Shown piece by piece: positions 43,435-55,430 of a DNA stretch of 64,000 nt (position 1 is the first letter of the stretch; every line of letters starts with the position of its first letter). The DNA is from Chimonanthus salicifolius (lineage: Eukaryota; Streptophyta; Magnoliopsida; Laurales; Calycanthaceae). Under the pieces are notes generated by a model that was not told the origin of the DNA, did no database searches, and was given only the letters and a program-made list of their open reading frames with translations. The stretch covers positions 53,010,905 to 53,074,904 of the forward strand of contig CM023540.1 of the NCBI GenBank assembly GCA_013350335.1, written 5' to 3'. The position numbers and the translations under genes are program-made.

Positions 43435-44930
43435 ATGGAGAATGGAAATCCATCACAACCAACATTGCCAAAATAGTAATAGAAACAGTAGAAATGGAAA
43501 TATGACTGTATTTTCCTCTTTTATTTATTTTATTTTGATTTTCCATATTTGTATTAAAAGCCCAAAATGAGATTGTAATGGTAGATTATTACAATGAATT
43601 GAAACGAGTTTCGTATCGGGATCCCACTTATCTCTTCTCCTCCTTCTCTTCTCGTAGATTCAAAATCGACCCACCAACGGCATTCGACCGATCTTCTTTT
43701 CCTTTATGGGTTCTCTACTATCGACGGGGTTCAAAGCGTCCCATCAGAATTTCTTTCCTTTTACTGCCTGTTACATAGCCATACATAGACGACTTTCCCG
43801 TCTCTCTACATACAGACGACGCCTAACAACAGGGCATTTTCCCTGTTCCGCTTGCCACTCCCTACTATCTTCCCAATCTTCCCTTCATCCTCCCCTTCTT
43901 TCAACAATTCCCGTAGTCCTCTCACTCAATTCCAATCCTGCCACTTCCCAAACACCCATCTACATCCTTTGATCTCAGCCACAACCAAACCATCACTTCT
44001 TCCATTTAATTCCTTTCCCTTAAAATCACCTACCCTCATCTCATTTAATTAACCATTCAAATTCCAAAGGTCCCTCACTACCCATTCAGTCCCAAACGTC
44101 TCTCACATTGGGTCTTTTCTTTGAACATCCCTTAATTCCACCCATCTTTTAATTACCACCAAAACCCATGTCCCAACGTCTTAGACCATTCACCATTGAC
44201 CTTTTTAAACCCCGTACACCTTGACCCATTAATCCCTCTTCATCCATTCTCAGCCAACGTCCCCTTTTCATTTTATTTAATTAGATCCCATTAAACCTCT
44301 ATTTAACCACTCCTTTAATGGCCATAATTTACGCATTTAAATCGAGCCACTTATTAATATTTTAACATGATCCTCTCCGCTTCGCCACAGTCTCCATGTG
44401 ACGAACCCAATTGATATGTGTTTACAGATTAGGTTAGAGATCCTCAATTCAACTTCTTCGTGGTTAATTTGATCCGTTCAAACTTGCGGATGATTTCATA
44501 TATCTTTAGAATTTGTATCTCGACTAATATAAAGTGGAGTATCAATATTATTAAAAAATAAAAAATAAAATAAAAAGTTAGTCTTATTATACTTTTCAAA
44601 CTATTAACTCTACAACATATAAAATGAATTGCATTATCAAATTACAATTTGATAATTTACTTATTTTCTTTGAACAAATAAATGAAAATATGTAATGAGA
44701 TTAAATTCGTTTTAGATTCAACATGTTGTGTGATACACTGTCTTCTTTTAATAAAAACAAAAAATTGCATCTTACATTTGCATATGTCACAACTAAGCCC
44801 TAATTACTCAATTATGTTGACCTATAACTATAGCCCTTCATGGTTTTCATAATTTTATGAAATAAATATTCAAAAAGTCGTATGCTAGATAAGTTGATGT
44901 GAAACTCAATATGACAACATTATTAATTTA
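43435..44930 (+). other. Intron 2, middle: no gene seen
   Basis: 43440-44380 is C/T-rich with repeated CCCATT/CCAC words and no domain. 44400-44930 is AT-rich. The open frames here have no recognisable family. Confidence 0.6.
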
Positions 44931-45110
44931 GGATAATGATTTGTGCACCATGAGTTTTTATCATGGTGCAACACCTTTAAAAGGAAAAGATTATTTTGTC
45001 CTTTGCTTTTTTTAAAGAGAAGAGAGAGAAGAAGAAAAATAATGACAAAATAGATTTTCCTTTTAAAGGTGATGCAACATAGTAAAAATTCATAGTGCAC
45101 AGACTTTCCC
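44931..45110. mobile_element. Tourist/Harbinger-like MITE (candidate)
   Basis: 180 bp. The left end GGATAATGATTTGTGCACCATGA pairs with the right end reversed (GGGAAAGTCTGTGCACTATGA), and the pairing goes on through CACCTTTAAAAGGAAAA on both arms. TTA stands at both flanks (44928-44930 and 45111-45113), the TSD of the PIF/Harbinger group. The interior is a purine-rich loop. Confidence 0.75.
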
Positions 45111-45185
45111 TTAATTTAGCCTTATAATTTATGGATAATTCTGATAGCTTCGTAAATGCACCTATTAAGACATTATAATAAAAAA

Positions 45186-46064
45186 GGCTGGCCATATAGA
45201 CACCATATTTTTCTGCCAGGAGACACCTCTTTTCGTTTTTAGATGTAAAATTACGATTTTGCCCTTCCGTGTTTTGATAGTCTGATCTAACGTCTAGTTC
45301 ATTATGTGTTCGTTCGGACGATCAGAACGTTCGATCGAACGATACTATGTAAAATGGAATCGTTCGAACGGATGTTGTGGAGAGAACGTCCAATCAAACG
45401 ATTCTATGTAAAATGGAATCGTCCGAACGAATGTTGTGGAGAAAACGTCCGATCGAACGATTCCATGTAAAATGGAATCATCCGAACGAATATGCTGTGG
45501 AGAGGGATTTTCAAAAGAGCACGTTTCTCGATCGATTTTTACAAACAAGATATCAAAATTCATTTACTCTAAATTTTTTGAACTCTGGGATTGATTTTAA
45601 GTGACAAAGGTATAGTTTTGGACTTCAAAAATTGTACCCAAAGAATTAATTGAAAATTGTATAGTTTTGGGCTTAAAAAATCGTACCCAAAAAATTAAGA
45701 GGGAAGACAATGTTTCCTTAATTCTTTGGGTACAATTTTTGAAGTCCAAAACTATACATTTTTTTACTTAAAATCAGTCCCGGAGTTCATAAAATTCAGA
45801 ATAGATGAATTTTGATATTTTGTTTGTGAAAATCGATCGAGAAACGACCGCTTTTGAATATCTCTCTTCGCAGCCCATTCTTTCGGACGATTCCATTTTA
45901 CATGGAATTGTTCGATTGGACGTTCTGATCATCCGAACGAATACATAATGAACTGGACATTCGATCAGACTATCAAAACACTGAAGGGCAAAATGGTAAT
46001 TTTACACCTAAAAATGAAAAGAAGAGTCTCTTGGTAGAAAAGTGTGGTGTCTATATGGCCAGCC
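45186..46064. mobile_element. Fold-back MITE FB2
   Basis: An 879-bp inverted-repeat element, GGCTGGCCATATAGACACCA...TGGTGTCTATATGGCCAGCC. Flanks share ATAAAAA (7 of 8 bases). The TIR layout copies FB1: GGC-GCC end, TAGACACCA, a second AGACACC, then AAATTAC-ATTTTGCCC. The left arm carries three tandem 59-bp units (45333-45391, 45392-45450, 45451-45507) with CGATCGAACG and TCGTTCGAACG palindromes; the right arm has one. The core holds a 40-bp TATAGTTTTGG unit twice direct and once inverted (about 45610-45760). No transposase. Confidence 0.88.
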
Positions 46065-46492
46065 ATAAAAACATGGTAATTTAAACTATTGAAGGCCTAG
46101 AGTCATAGTACAAGAGTTCAAAAGTCCAAGTTACAAAAATGGCAAGTTAAATTTCCACCTTCAACTACATTGAGCTTTAAATTAACCTTTTTGTGTCGAG
46201 AGTGGTTTGAACCTAATACTTTCTACATTTTATATAGATTCTTGATCGCCAAGCCAACCTTCACGAGTTGACCAATATAAAATCTTTTAAATTAGTAATT
46301 ATAGGTTGGGCCATTGAATTATCTATTTTTTTAGTTTGAGACTAACTATTGATAAATGGGGAGGTGAATGTAATAATGCTCTAGAAGTTGGTTCACTCCT
46401 TTAAAAAGAGCAGAATCATCAGGGTGATTATTAAAATATAAAATAAAATAAAATCTACGATAATTTACATTTGAACTGTAAATGTATTGTAG

Positions 46493-46588
46493 GTATTCCA
46501 ATGGCTGCTTACGTGATTTCATCACAAGAGAGAGAAAGCTCACATCCTCTTGGTTTCAAGCAGAGATTGAAGGACCATTTGATATCAG
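46493..46588 (+). CDS. Ankyrin-repeat protein, exon 3
   Basis: The acceptor is TGTATTGTAG at 46483-46492. The single T left by exon 2 plus GT makes a Cys codon, and the frame reads CIPMAAYVISSQERESSHPLG, then FKQRLKD. Family proteins have a CIP(V/L)-like step and an HPLGF-like segment just after the exon-2 region, so this is the expected continuation. The proposed donor is ATATCAG/GTATTC at 46589. If it is not used the frame continues 22 codons to a stop at 46656. Which happens cannot be decided by eye. No further ankyrin or PGG exon was recognised up to 64000, so the gene is partial here or has lost its 3' end. Confidence 0.7.
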
Positions 46589-47817
46589 GTATTCCATCCG
46601 TGGGCCTTATTATAGTACAATTGAGATGTTCCCTAAAGACTATTGTCAACAAATGAAAACCACTTTGCCAAACCCATAATTGGCACGAAGGTCCTAAGTA
46701 GGAGCCACTCTACATTGAATCAAATCTGTTGAAATTATTTAAAAAAATATTAAATATAATCTTTCATATTTTTATAGATCCAAATGTTTATCAATTGATT
46801 CGTTTTTAATTATAGAAAAGATCCAGAGTTGAATTCAATTGGTCTCATTTTTTACAATGTGATAATCTTCAAAGTAATCTATTCATTCATAAAATTTTGT
46901 TAATCGTAAAGTGATTACCTACCATTTGTCATGATGGCCTGTTAGAACACCTAGACTGTGTTTGGATGAGGATTACCCCTCATTGGTAACCATATTCTAA
47001 GGTTAAAAAAATCCCCTATACATGAAGAAACAAAAACCCTTCCATCTCAAACCGGATTATCGAAAAAATTAACCAAATAAAAATAATTTTTATTATTGGT
47101 TGTTTTTCTTAAATAGTTCTGATATAATTTTGAACAAATTTTTAGTCCAAACATAAACCATAATATCCATTTTTTACTAATCTTAATCAGCTTTTGTGAA
47201 TATTGTTAATATTTTTATATTTACCTTAGTTCTTTTATGTAAACTTAAATGACAATATCCATATTTCACAAATATCAATTTTTTTGAAATGTTGCTGATA
47301 TTTTTAAATATAATCCATTTTGACTTGTTATTATGGGTTTTAATAAGAATTTTGTTTTAGATGAGACTTATTTACTTGAATATTTTATAAACTATTATAA
47401 TAGTTTATTATATTACGTATTTCACTTCACTAATGAATAAATGATGAATTTTTATGAAAAAATATATTGTAATTTTTAATTCATTTATTATGATTTAAAA
47501 AATTATATGTAGAAAATGTTTTTTCTATGATTCATTTCTTAGAGTTGGAATGCAAGTGCAAGAACTTTATTTTAAGTCATAATTATAGGAAGGAATTCAT
47601 AGAAAATTATATAATATTATTATAAGATATATTGTTAGCTTTTATTTGAAGGATAATATTTACTAATTATGTTTTACAAAATTTCAATTTTATCTTTTAT
47701 ATTATATGGATTCATTAAAAATCATTGATTTTCATGACATTGATCAAGTTTCTCATGGTTACAGTTACCAAAAGGGATTTTTTCCCCTTAAGGCAAGTTT
47801 TAACTTTTTCACTATAA
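46589..47817. other. AT-rich stretch downstream of exon 3
   Basis: No gene, element or repeat recognised. Confidence 0.6.
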
Positions 47818-47995
47818 TTAAAGTTCAACTGGTTGCTTCTCATCTCAAGAAGTGGGAGGTTGCGGGTTCGAGTCCCCATGGCCTAACCTTAGTGTGCCCT
47901 AGGGGTAGTGGGCTCACCCGTGAGGCTTTTACATTGGGTATCCCTCGGTTTCCCACACGTAAATTAAAAAATAAAAAATAAAAAAAGAAGAAGAT
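47818..47995 (+). mobile_element. tRNA-derived SINE
   Basis: Box A-like AGTTCAACTGGTTGC (47822-47836) and a perfect box B, GGTTCGAGTCC (47865-47875), spaced as in a Pol III promoter. An unrelated body and an A-rich tail of AAAAAT repeats follow (47966-47995). It does not fold as a functional tRNA (no acceptor stem partner), so it is a retroposed SINE. The flanking TSD was not resolved. Confidence 0.82.
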
Positions 47996-49496
47996 AAAGG
48001 TAACTCTTGCATGAAGGTAACATTTGTTCAAGGGTAAACCCTGCAAAATTTATCCCTCATCAACACACGGCCCTAGCTTTTCTTAACCGACATCTCCGAA
48101 ACTTGCCCCATGTTTTGTTTACCTAGATCTAGATCAATTTCTAATGTGATAAGATTACCTTCAACTATCTATTACATCTGTTTAGATTAGCTAGAAACAA
48201 TTTAATGACATCAAAACATATCTGACCTTTTTGTTTAATAGCATCTAGAGTAGATCAAACTTCTTATTTGGTGAGATTATCTTTAAATATCTATTAACAA
48301 TTTTTCTTGTTAAAATTCATTCTATATATATATATCAAATCAACTTCTCAAATTCTAATTTTTATTGAACTCTATCACCTATCTTATTCTCCATCACATT
48401 CTATCATTGCCTTCCTTCTCCATTCTCTTAGGCCCTCTTTATAATATTCTAATTAAATTTGGAAATGTTTTTATTTGAACAAATTGGATGAAGTCAAAGA
48501 TTATGCAATAAACCTTTCTAAGCTTTCAACAAAATAAGAAAGAACTAAATAGAAGTTCAATCAAGGTGGTTCCTTACCAAAATGTTGCTACTAGTGGTCT
48601 TTGTCCAAAGCTAGTTTCCAATGAAAATACTTCTCATTTGATTGAATTAAATTAAACAAAATACAGCTCCATTAATGCCATCTGATTTTAATTAAAAAAT
48701 ACTGAAATTAAATGGACAACTAAATGCATTAACTTAATTCAAACAAAGCAAAGAAACTAGAATTCAAAAAACTTAGTTGATAATTTTATTCCCAACTTGG
48801 AATTACATCAATTAGAATTGTCTTCGCCCAAACACGTGTGACCCTAAGGCAACATCTTAGGTCTATTTAAGGTGGAAAATTGGAAGAAAGAAAAAATAGC
48901 CACAATGGCGTGGGAAAAGGGAGTCCTAACCCTAGTTATACTTGCATCCTCTCCACCAATCAAAATGAAGGCAAAAAATTAGAACCAATCATAAAGAGAC
49001 ACCTAGGATCTATGAATTGTTGTAAACAATCAAAACACCTCTACCATGCACCAACACTCCAATTGAGGAAATGTGCCATCAATTGATATGTTACTACGTT
49101 GGAGTGATGACGTGCTTCAACCAATCACTAAGCTCCATATCCATTAGACAATGGAGAAGCCCGACATCGATTGAGAGTTCCATGCCAAGTTGGACTTCAT
49201 CCCTTAGAAGTCAACAGGCCGAAGGAGAGAAGGTCTAGAGTTGCACATGCTAATGGAGAGAAGTTTTAGATAATTGGAAAGATGATAGGATTTTTGTGCC
49301 TCTATGCATATGAATTTTGTTTCCCACTTTGGTGCTTCGGTTTTGACCTAGCAACCCCTCATATAGAGTCCATCGTGCTCTCTAGTGAACCTCGGGCCCA
49401 TTGGTGGAGTCCACATGCATTAAGACACCAATTTGAATCTCAAATTGATTTCACGTATGCCACTGTCTAAAAGCTCACAAAAATCCTAGGCAATGG
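47996..49496. other. Intergenic, nothing recognised
   Basis: AT-rich to 48840, then mixed composition. Short open frames only, none with a domain. Confidence 0.6.
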
Positions 49497-51115
49497 CTAA
49501 GATTTCGTCTTCATTCTCATCATTTGTGTTGTCCCCATCATCTCCTCCTTCCTAAGAAGAACTCTCCCAGAGTTAATGCCGTACTCGTCTTGCTGTAATA
49601 GCTTTTCATATCTATAGGCTTTCAAATTCGTGACATTAAAGACATCTAAGATGTTGAGGTCATCCAGAAGCTTTACTTTATAGGTGGTGTTGTTGATCCT
49701 CTGCAATAGTTCGCATGGTCCAATGGTCTTCATCTTAAGTTTTTCGTACGTGCCAGCGAGGATTCTTTTCGTCCTCAGGTGGACCCAGACTATATCTCCT
49801 TCGTTGAACACAACTTGCCAGCTATGCTTATTTGCATCTGTTTGGTACCTAAGGTTACTTTTTGAATTCTGCATTGTACCTGTTGATGCAACTACTTAAT
49901 CTCTACTACCAAATCCTCCATTGCTTGACTCATTGGTCCATTAGAAGACAATGGATTCAAGTCAAGTACGTTATTATGGTTGGAGCCGTAGACAACTTCG
50001 AATGGATTGTGACATGTTGTGTAGCTCCCTAGTCTGTTATATGCGAATTCAACATGCAACAAGATGGTGTCCCACTGCTTAGGCTTGCAACCAATCAGAA
50101 TCATCAGCAACTGTAACGACCTGACCCGAAAACAGGGCTTAGGGCTTGACTCAGTAAGATATTATCCGCTTTGGGCCTCGCACACAGCTCAAACCCGCAC
50201 GGTTTTGCATTTGGGCCCGGGCCCACGTGACCTGGCCCAAAAGGCCTCTTACATGAGTTCAAGGGGGTGGCCACACTTAAATCCCCTAATTTCTTCCCCT
50301 CCACCACCGATGTGGGACTTTTTTCCCACATTGGTGGGTTGGGGTATCACAATCACCCCCCCTAAAGCCTCGAGCCGTCCCCGGTTCGATTCCGGTCCAG
50401 CTCAACAACTCTAGGGAAGGATGATAGGCCCACACAGTCCAAGTGTTGAACTCAGCTCTGATACCATATTTGTAACGACCCGACCCGAAAACAGGGCTTA
50501 GGGCTTGATTCAGTAAGATATTGTCCGCTTTGGGCCTCGCACACAGCTCAAACCCGCACGGTTTTGCATTTGGATCCGGGCCCACGTGGCCTGGCCCAAA
50601 AGGCCTCTTACATGAGTTCAAGGGGGTGGCCACACTTAAGTCCCCTAATTTCTTCCCCTCCACCACCGATGTGGGACTTTTTCCCACATTGGTGGGTAGG
50701 GGTATCACAGCAACTCACCAAGAGTCCTTCTGATATCCTCCGTATGCCCCTCGGTCTAGGGATGATATGCACTACTAAACTTCAGTCCCAAGTTGTCTCC
50801 ATAATGATGTCCAAAAGTGGCTCATAAACTTGGTCTCCCGATCTGACACAATGGATTTTGGAATACCATGAAGTCTCAATACTTCTTTAAAGTACAAGGC
50901 TGATAAATGTAATGCATCGGTTGCTTTTCATCATGGAATTAAGTTAGCCATCTTGAGAACTGATCGGCCACTCCGACGATACTATCCACACCCCAATGTG
51001 TAGGAGGAAGCCCAAGAACAAAGTTGATCGATACATCTTCCCTTGGTGTTGTTGGAACTGTGGGTGGAGAGTATAATCTGACATTCTGTGCTTGATCCTT
51101 AGCCATCTATGTATT
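49497..51115 (-). pseudogene. Gypsy integrase fragment 2, split by a TRIM
   Basis: Minus-strand integrase of a second Gypsy element. Right to left: SINFVLGLPPTHWG (first catalytic Asp reads Asn, about 51035), [20 protein letters not shown] (second Asp, about 50840), then across the TRIM element the QWDTILLHVEFAYN region (about 50050) and the C-terminal GDIVWVHLRTKR, FNVTNLKAYR domain (49497-49874). A frameshift near 49885 separates the last two. No RT side or LTR is attached. It is related to but distinct from the intron-1 element. Confidence 0.87.
50112..50709 (-). mobile_element. TRIM element 4 (young, intact structure)
   Basis: 598 bp. LTRs 50112-50351 (240 bp) and 50471-50709 (239 bp), TGTAACGACC...GGTATCACA, differ at about 8 positions plus one indel. 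A perfect TSD, GCAAC, flanks it (50107-50111 and 50710-50714). A perfect PBS (TGGTATCAGAGC on the minus strand) lies at 50455-50466, and the polypurine tract (CTTTAGGGGGGG) at 50356-50367. It has no coding region; the open frames seen in it run through both LTRs and repeat the same peptide. Confidence 0.95.
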
Positions 51116-51999
51116 GATCCAACCCGTGAGTGTGTTTTTAGAGGATTTTGAAGTCCAATTTTAGTGAAATTTCTTTTATTATTGAGTAGATGAGTCAAAT
51201 GGCTTTCCAATAAGCTCAAGAACACCCAAATTCGAGTTTCGTAGCTCAAGTTATGACATTTTCAGTGAAATGGTGGAAATCTGCCGAAACAGAGTGATTG
51301 GACCTCCGATGAGATCCATTAGAGCTTTGATGGACCCCATCAGATCCTCCATTCTAGTCTCAAATCGAAAAATAGAACCATAATTTTTTAGTTTGTTTCT
51401 GTTAACTTCGATCAGACGTCCAACATAATTCGATAACTTCCATTGGATGTTCGACAAAATCCGAAGAGAATGGAATTTTTTTATTTTAATTAATAAAATA
51501 CTTAAAATTTTGCAAATTCATGAAAATGCTGCAAATTAATTAAAGTTGAAATCGTAGCGTCCCCAAAATTAATCCAAACTTTTTCCCTAACATCTTGACA
51601 CTAAATAAAATTCAAAACCCACTTAGATTCTCTTCGATTTTCACTCAAACTTGTCTCCAATTTCACTCAAAATCTTAATCGAATTCATAAAATTATCCTA
51701 GGATTGTTCTTTTAATGAAATTTTAATTATAAGTTACATATATTTTATGTATTTACCTAAAGTTTCAATATTCACAAAGGAGGTGATTTGGAAAAAAATA
51801 ATCAAAATCACCACCCTAAGCAGTTTACCCAACCCGTTTTTGTTTTCCATTTTCTCTTCCCGTTTTTATCTTTTCTTAAAGGTAATTGTCACAGTCTCTC
51901 CTCATTCACCATTTCTCCTCTCCCGTTCTCTCCTCTTTCCTCTTTCGACTCTATCCGACCAAACCTTCCTCTACCCCAACTCCAGATTCTTATCCATTC
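51116..51999. other. LTR-like remnant and C/T-rich spacer
   Basis: 51120-51420 resembles Gypsy LTR text (GTAGCTCAAGTTATGACATTTTCAGTGAA, compare 29105-29135 on the other strand). 51820-51990 is strongly C/T-rich. No gene. Confidence 0.45.
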
Positions 52000-53721
52000 T
52001 GTTAGTGCCCTCGGCTTTTCCGAGTCCCTAAGTTTGCCAATTCCATGACTCGAGAAGAAACACTTGCTAGAAGCTTGAAGAACTCAAGGTGATAAAAAAG
52101 AAGATAATTCTCCACCAGATTGAAGCTCATCGTTATGGCAATCACAAAAAAAAGGCAAGTGGCCATCGATGACTTTAGGTGGAACCTAAATCTTAAAGAG
52201 GACAATCCCTAGGCTTAGTTGCATATGTTGGTAATGGACATAATAAGCCTAGAGAGGAAACTTGACAGTGAATTGGAAGCGAACTTAGAAATATGAATTA
52301 AGTTCACTATCAGCCGACTCCTCGGTGGAGATAGCATCGACCCATCGTGGTCATAGATTGGTTGGCCAGATTGACAGAGGTCTTGGGTCATAAAACTGTC
52401 ATTCTGGATAAGCCTCTAATCGAGAGTCTCGTATGCACTGATCCCTCGGTGATGAACCTAACGACCCCTCATGGTCAACGACTTGTCGATGAAAAACTTG
52501 TGAGTTCTGGACTTTGAACTCAAGTGGGCTCTTGAGAAAACATACATCTCGGTATTTCAAGACCGATCGAGAGCATCAAGACCGACCCCTCGGTATAGCG
52601 TGATAGGTCATTCTGAGCAGGACAAGTTTCGGGACCTGAAACTCTGTCTGTATGGTGTTGCCCTAGATCGAGATCCTAGTATGGACCGACCTCTCGGTGC
52701 CTTGACTTTCAACCCATCGGTTACACCGACCTGTTGACTGGGAATTAATTATACCGTTGGGGTGCATTTAATGTGCAACGGTCGGGTGGTTTAATGATAA
52801 TAAATATGAACACCGACCTATCGGTGCCTCCGACCTGTCGGTACTGGACAGTTTGAAAAACTGTGTTAGCTCCTCTATAAATATGAGAGTTGTGTGATCA
52901 TTTAATCATCTTCCTTGAACTAAGAAAATTCACACTCTAAGGAACGATCAACTCTCTTGTGCCTACACCTGAGAATCATATACAACCAATCTATTGATTA
53001 AGTTAGTGAAATGGAGAAAGAGAAGAGGAACGAAAAGATACCAACTAGGATAGAGTCAGTTTCCTAGTCACCCTGAGATTATGATTACTCAACGACGGCT
53101 ATAAGGCAGAGCGTCGGGATTAAACTTGGGCACACATTGGGTGGATCTTTGAGAAGCACACATCTTCGAGAAAGAGCAACAAAGGCAAGTGTTTCTTGGT
53201 TTTAATTTTGTTTTAAAACCTTTATCCTGTTAAAGTGGATAAAGGAGGCTTGGCTCTGGAACCACTATAAAAAATCTAGAGTGTCGTCTCTGGCTCACGT
53301 GGTGGGTGGAATTCCCTGCCAAATTAAATAGGTGGAATTCCTATATTACATGTGGTGGGTGAAATTCCCAGCCAATTGAGTGAGGTGGAATTCCTACTCT
53401 AATTGTGAGGATGTAAGTCCCCACTTAGTGAATTTGGAGATAACTCAAGGTTGAGATAGTCCTAACAGTGGATGTAGGTTGACTAATCAAACCACTATAT
53501 ATCTTGTGTCCTTTTGTTTGTGATGTTAGAATCAATTTCTTGTGTTGATTGCATAATCACATTTGCTAACACACACACACACACACTTGATTGAAGTATC
53601 CACTGCACTCTAATTAATCAATTAAGGAATTTTAAAAGGACCAACGAATTGGGATTGACCTATTCACCCTCCCTCTAAGGTCAATCGTGCTCTAGCACCA
53701 AAGAGAGAAAGCTCTCTTTCA
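52000..53721 (+). repeat. SIRE-like Copia 5' LTR (LTR1)
   Basis: 1722 bp, TGTTAGTGCCC...CTCTTTCA, directly followed by a PBS. It contains many imperfect palindromes of the form CGACC-(2)-TCGGT (52590, 52690, 52830, 52850), a repeated GGTGGAATTCC motif (53305-53400), CTATAAATATGAG (TATA, about 52875) and an (AC)n run at 53567-53586. Confidence 0.88.
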
Positions 53722-53723
53722 AT

Positions 53724-53735
53724 TGGTATCAGAGC
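53724..53735 (+). promoter_or_regulatory. Primer binding site of the SIRE-like element
   Basis: TGGTATCAGAGC, then CTCGTGCTTT, the usual SIRE/Maximus text after the LTR. Confidence 0.92.
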
Positions 53736-53789
53736 CTCGTGCTTTTCGTAAAGGATTTAACCATCTGAGTTGATCCAAGTTAGAGCATC

Positions 53790-55387
53790 ATGGGAGACAA
53801 TCATGCATTATCCAAATCCCCTTACTTCATTGGAACAAACTATGCATCATGGAAGGTCAAAATGAGAAGTTTCTTTGTTTTCATAGATTCATCGGTATGA
53901 GATATTGTAAAGACTGGATGGAATGAACCCATGGAAGAGAAAATGATAGCATCCACCTTAACCATGTTTATGACACCCAAACCTTTTGCCTCTTGGACCC
54001 CTGCTGAAAAAGCTGCTCAGACAGCTGATGGCAAAGCCATGAATGCCCTTAACTGTGTAGTATCCGATAGTGAGTACATGCTAACCTGTGGATTTGCTAA
54101 GGAGGCATAGGAAGTTCTTGAAAGAACACATGAAGGCACCTCAATAGTTAAGTGGTCCAAACTTCAGATCCTACAAAATCAATTTGATACGATTAAAATG
54201 AGGGAGGATGAAGCCTTCATGGATTTCTTTCCAAGATAAGTGACATTGTGAATCAAATGTACGTTCTAGGTGAAGGGATACCCGAGACAAGGTATGTACC
54301 AAAATTGTCCTGAATCTTGCAGAAAGATACAAGCCCAAGGTTGTGGCTATGGAAGATAACAAATATGTGTCTCTAATAAACATCGATGATTTGATTGGTT
54401 CACTACAAACCTATGAACTAAACTTTGAACAACCAAAGGACAAATCCATTGCCTTAAAATCTTCCTTAAAACAAAAGAAAACAAAAGAAAAAGACGATTT
54501 TTTGGAAGATGAGTTCTCAAGTGATGAAATGACAATATTTGCCAAAAAGTTTTTTAAAAACTTTGTTAAAAGAAACAACTTGAGAAGAATGGGAATGGGT
54601 GAATCAAGTAAAAGATACCCTAAAAGGCAAGAAGAAATTAGAGGGAAAGGGAAGGAGAGAGAGGTTGCCTTGGAGCAAACTTGTTATAATTGTCGGGGGA
54701 GAGGACACTTTATGAACGAATGTCCCTCAGATGAAATTAAGAAGGCTATGAATGTGGGTGTGACCCATGTGGAAACCTCTGAATCAGAGAGTGATTCCGA
54801 TAAAAGAGACTCAAAGAAAAGTTGATGTATCAAAAAGTCTCATAGCCTTGATCATTGGTGATCAAGAAAATCCCACAGTTGTGATGGAAGATGATGAGAG
54901 TGAAGATGACGAAAATCTTCAAGCCTCCTACAATGCCCTGTTCCTTGAAAGTGAGAGGTTGACAAAGAAATTAGAGAAGGTTAAAAATGAAAACCTGATG
55001 TCTCTAATCAAGTGGATGATTTAAAAACTGAAAAATCTCTCCTAACCTCTAAGTTAAAACTCTCTAATTCAAGAAGAGATAAGTATTCACTGCAAGGATG
55101 TCGAGAATTTGTGGCATCACAATAACCTTCTTGAAGTGGATGTTAAAAAATTATCTTTGGAAGTTAAGGAATTAAAAGTTCATAAAAAAAAATTCCAAGA
55201 TAAGTTTACCCAAAGACTCCTAGGTTTGAGTAAACAATATGGTGATAGGTCTGGTCTTGATGTCTCATCCACCAAAGAACCTATGAACCATGGGGTGCTT
55301 GGAAAAACAAGTGTCTCTCATACTTCAACGAGAAAGTATTATTTCTATCAGAAGGGTGGGCATTTTAAAAGAAATTGCTACCATTAG
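53790..55387 (+). pseudogene. SIRE-like Copia gag (truncated element)
   Basis: ATG at 53790 starts MGDNHALSKSPYFIGTNYASWK, a UBN2-type gag. In-frame stops occur early (53898, about 54109), and a shift near 54230 leads to the frame 54343-54825 with DLIGSLQTYE, a Lys/Glu-rich linker and a CX2CX4HX4C knuckle (CYNCRGRGHFMNEC, 54682-54723). Another shift leads to a coiled-coil-like region (LFLESERLTKKLEKVKNEN). A second knuckle follows at about 55336-55380, with its first two Cys as Tyr (YYFYQKGGHFKRNC). The large gag with two knuckles and a coiled coil is typical of SIRE. The element stops at about 55430; no pol follows. Confidence 0.86.
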
Positions 55388-55430
55388 AAAAGACATTTGG
55401 AAAAGCAAGCACAAGCTAAAAGGCACAATC

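Noticed and set aside
47850..47890. A tRNA gene
   Set aside because: Only the A and B boxes match; there is no acceptor or anticodon stem and an A-rich tail follows, so it is a SINE.
50286..50708. A 140-codon minus-strand frame in TRIM 4
   Set aside because: It reads through the LTR and interior, repeating the peptide of the other LTR; TRIM elements are non-coding.
54343..54825. A host zinc-knuckle protein gene
   Set aside because: It follows a SIRE LTR and PBS in the right order and frame region, so it is the gag of that element.
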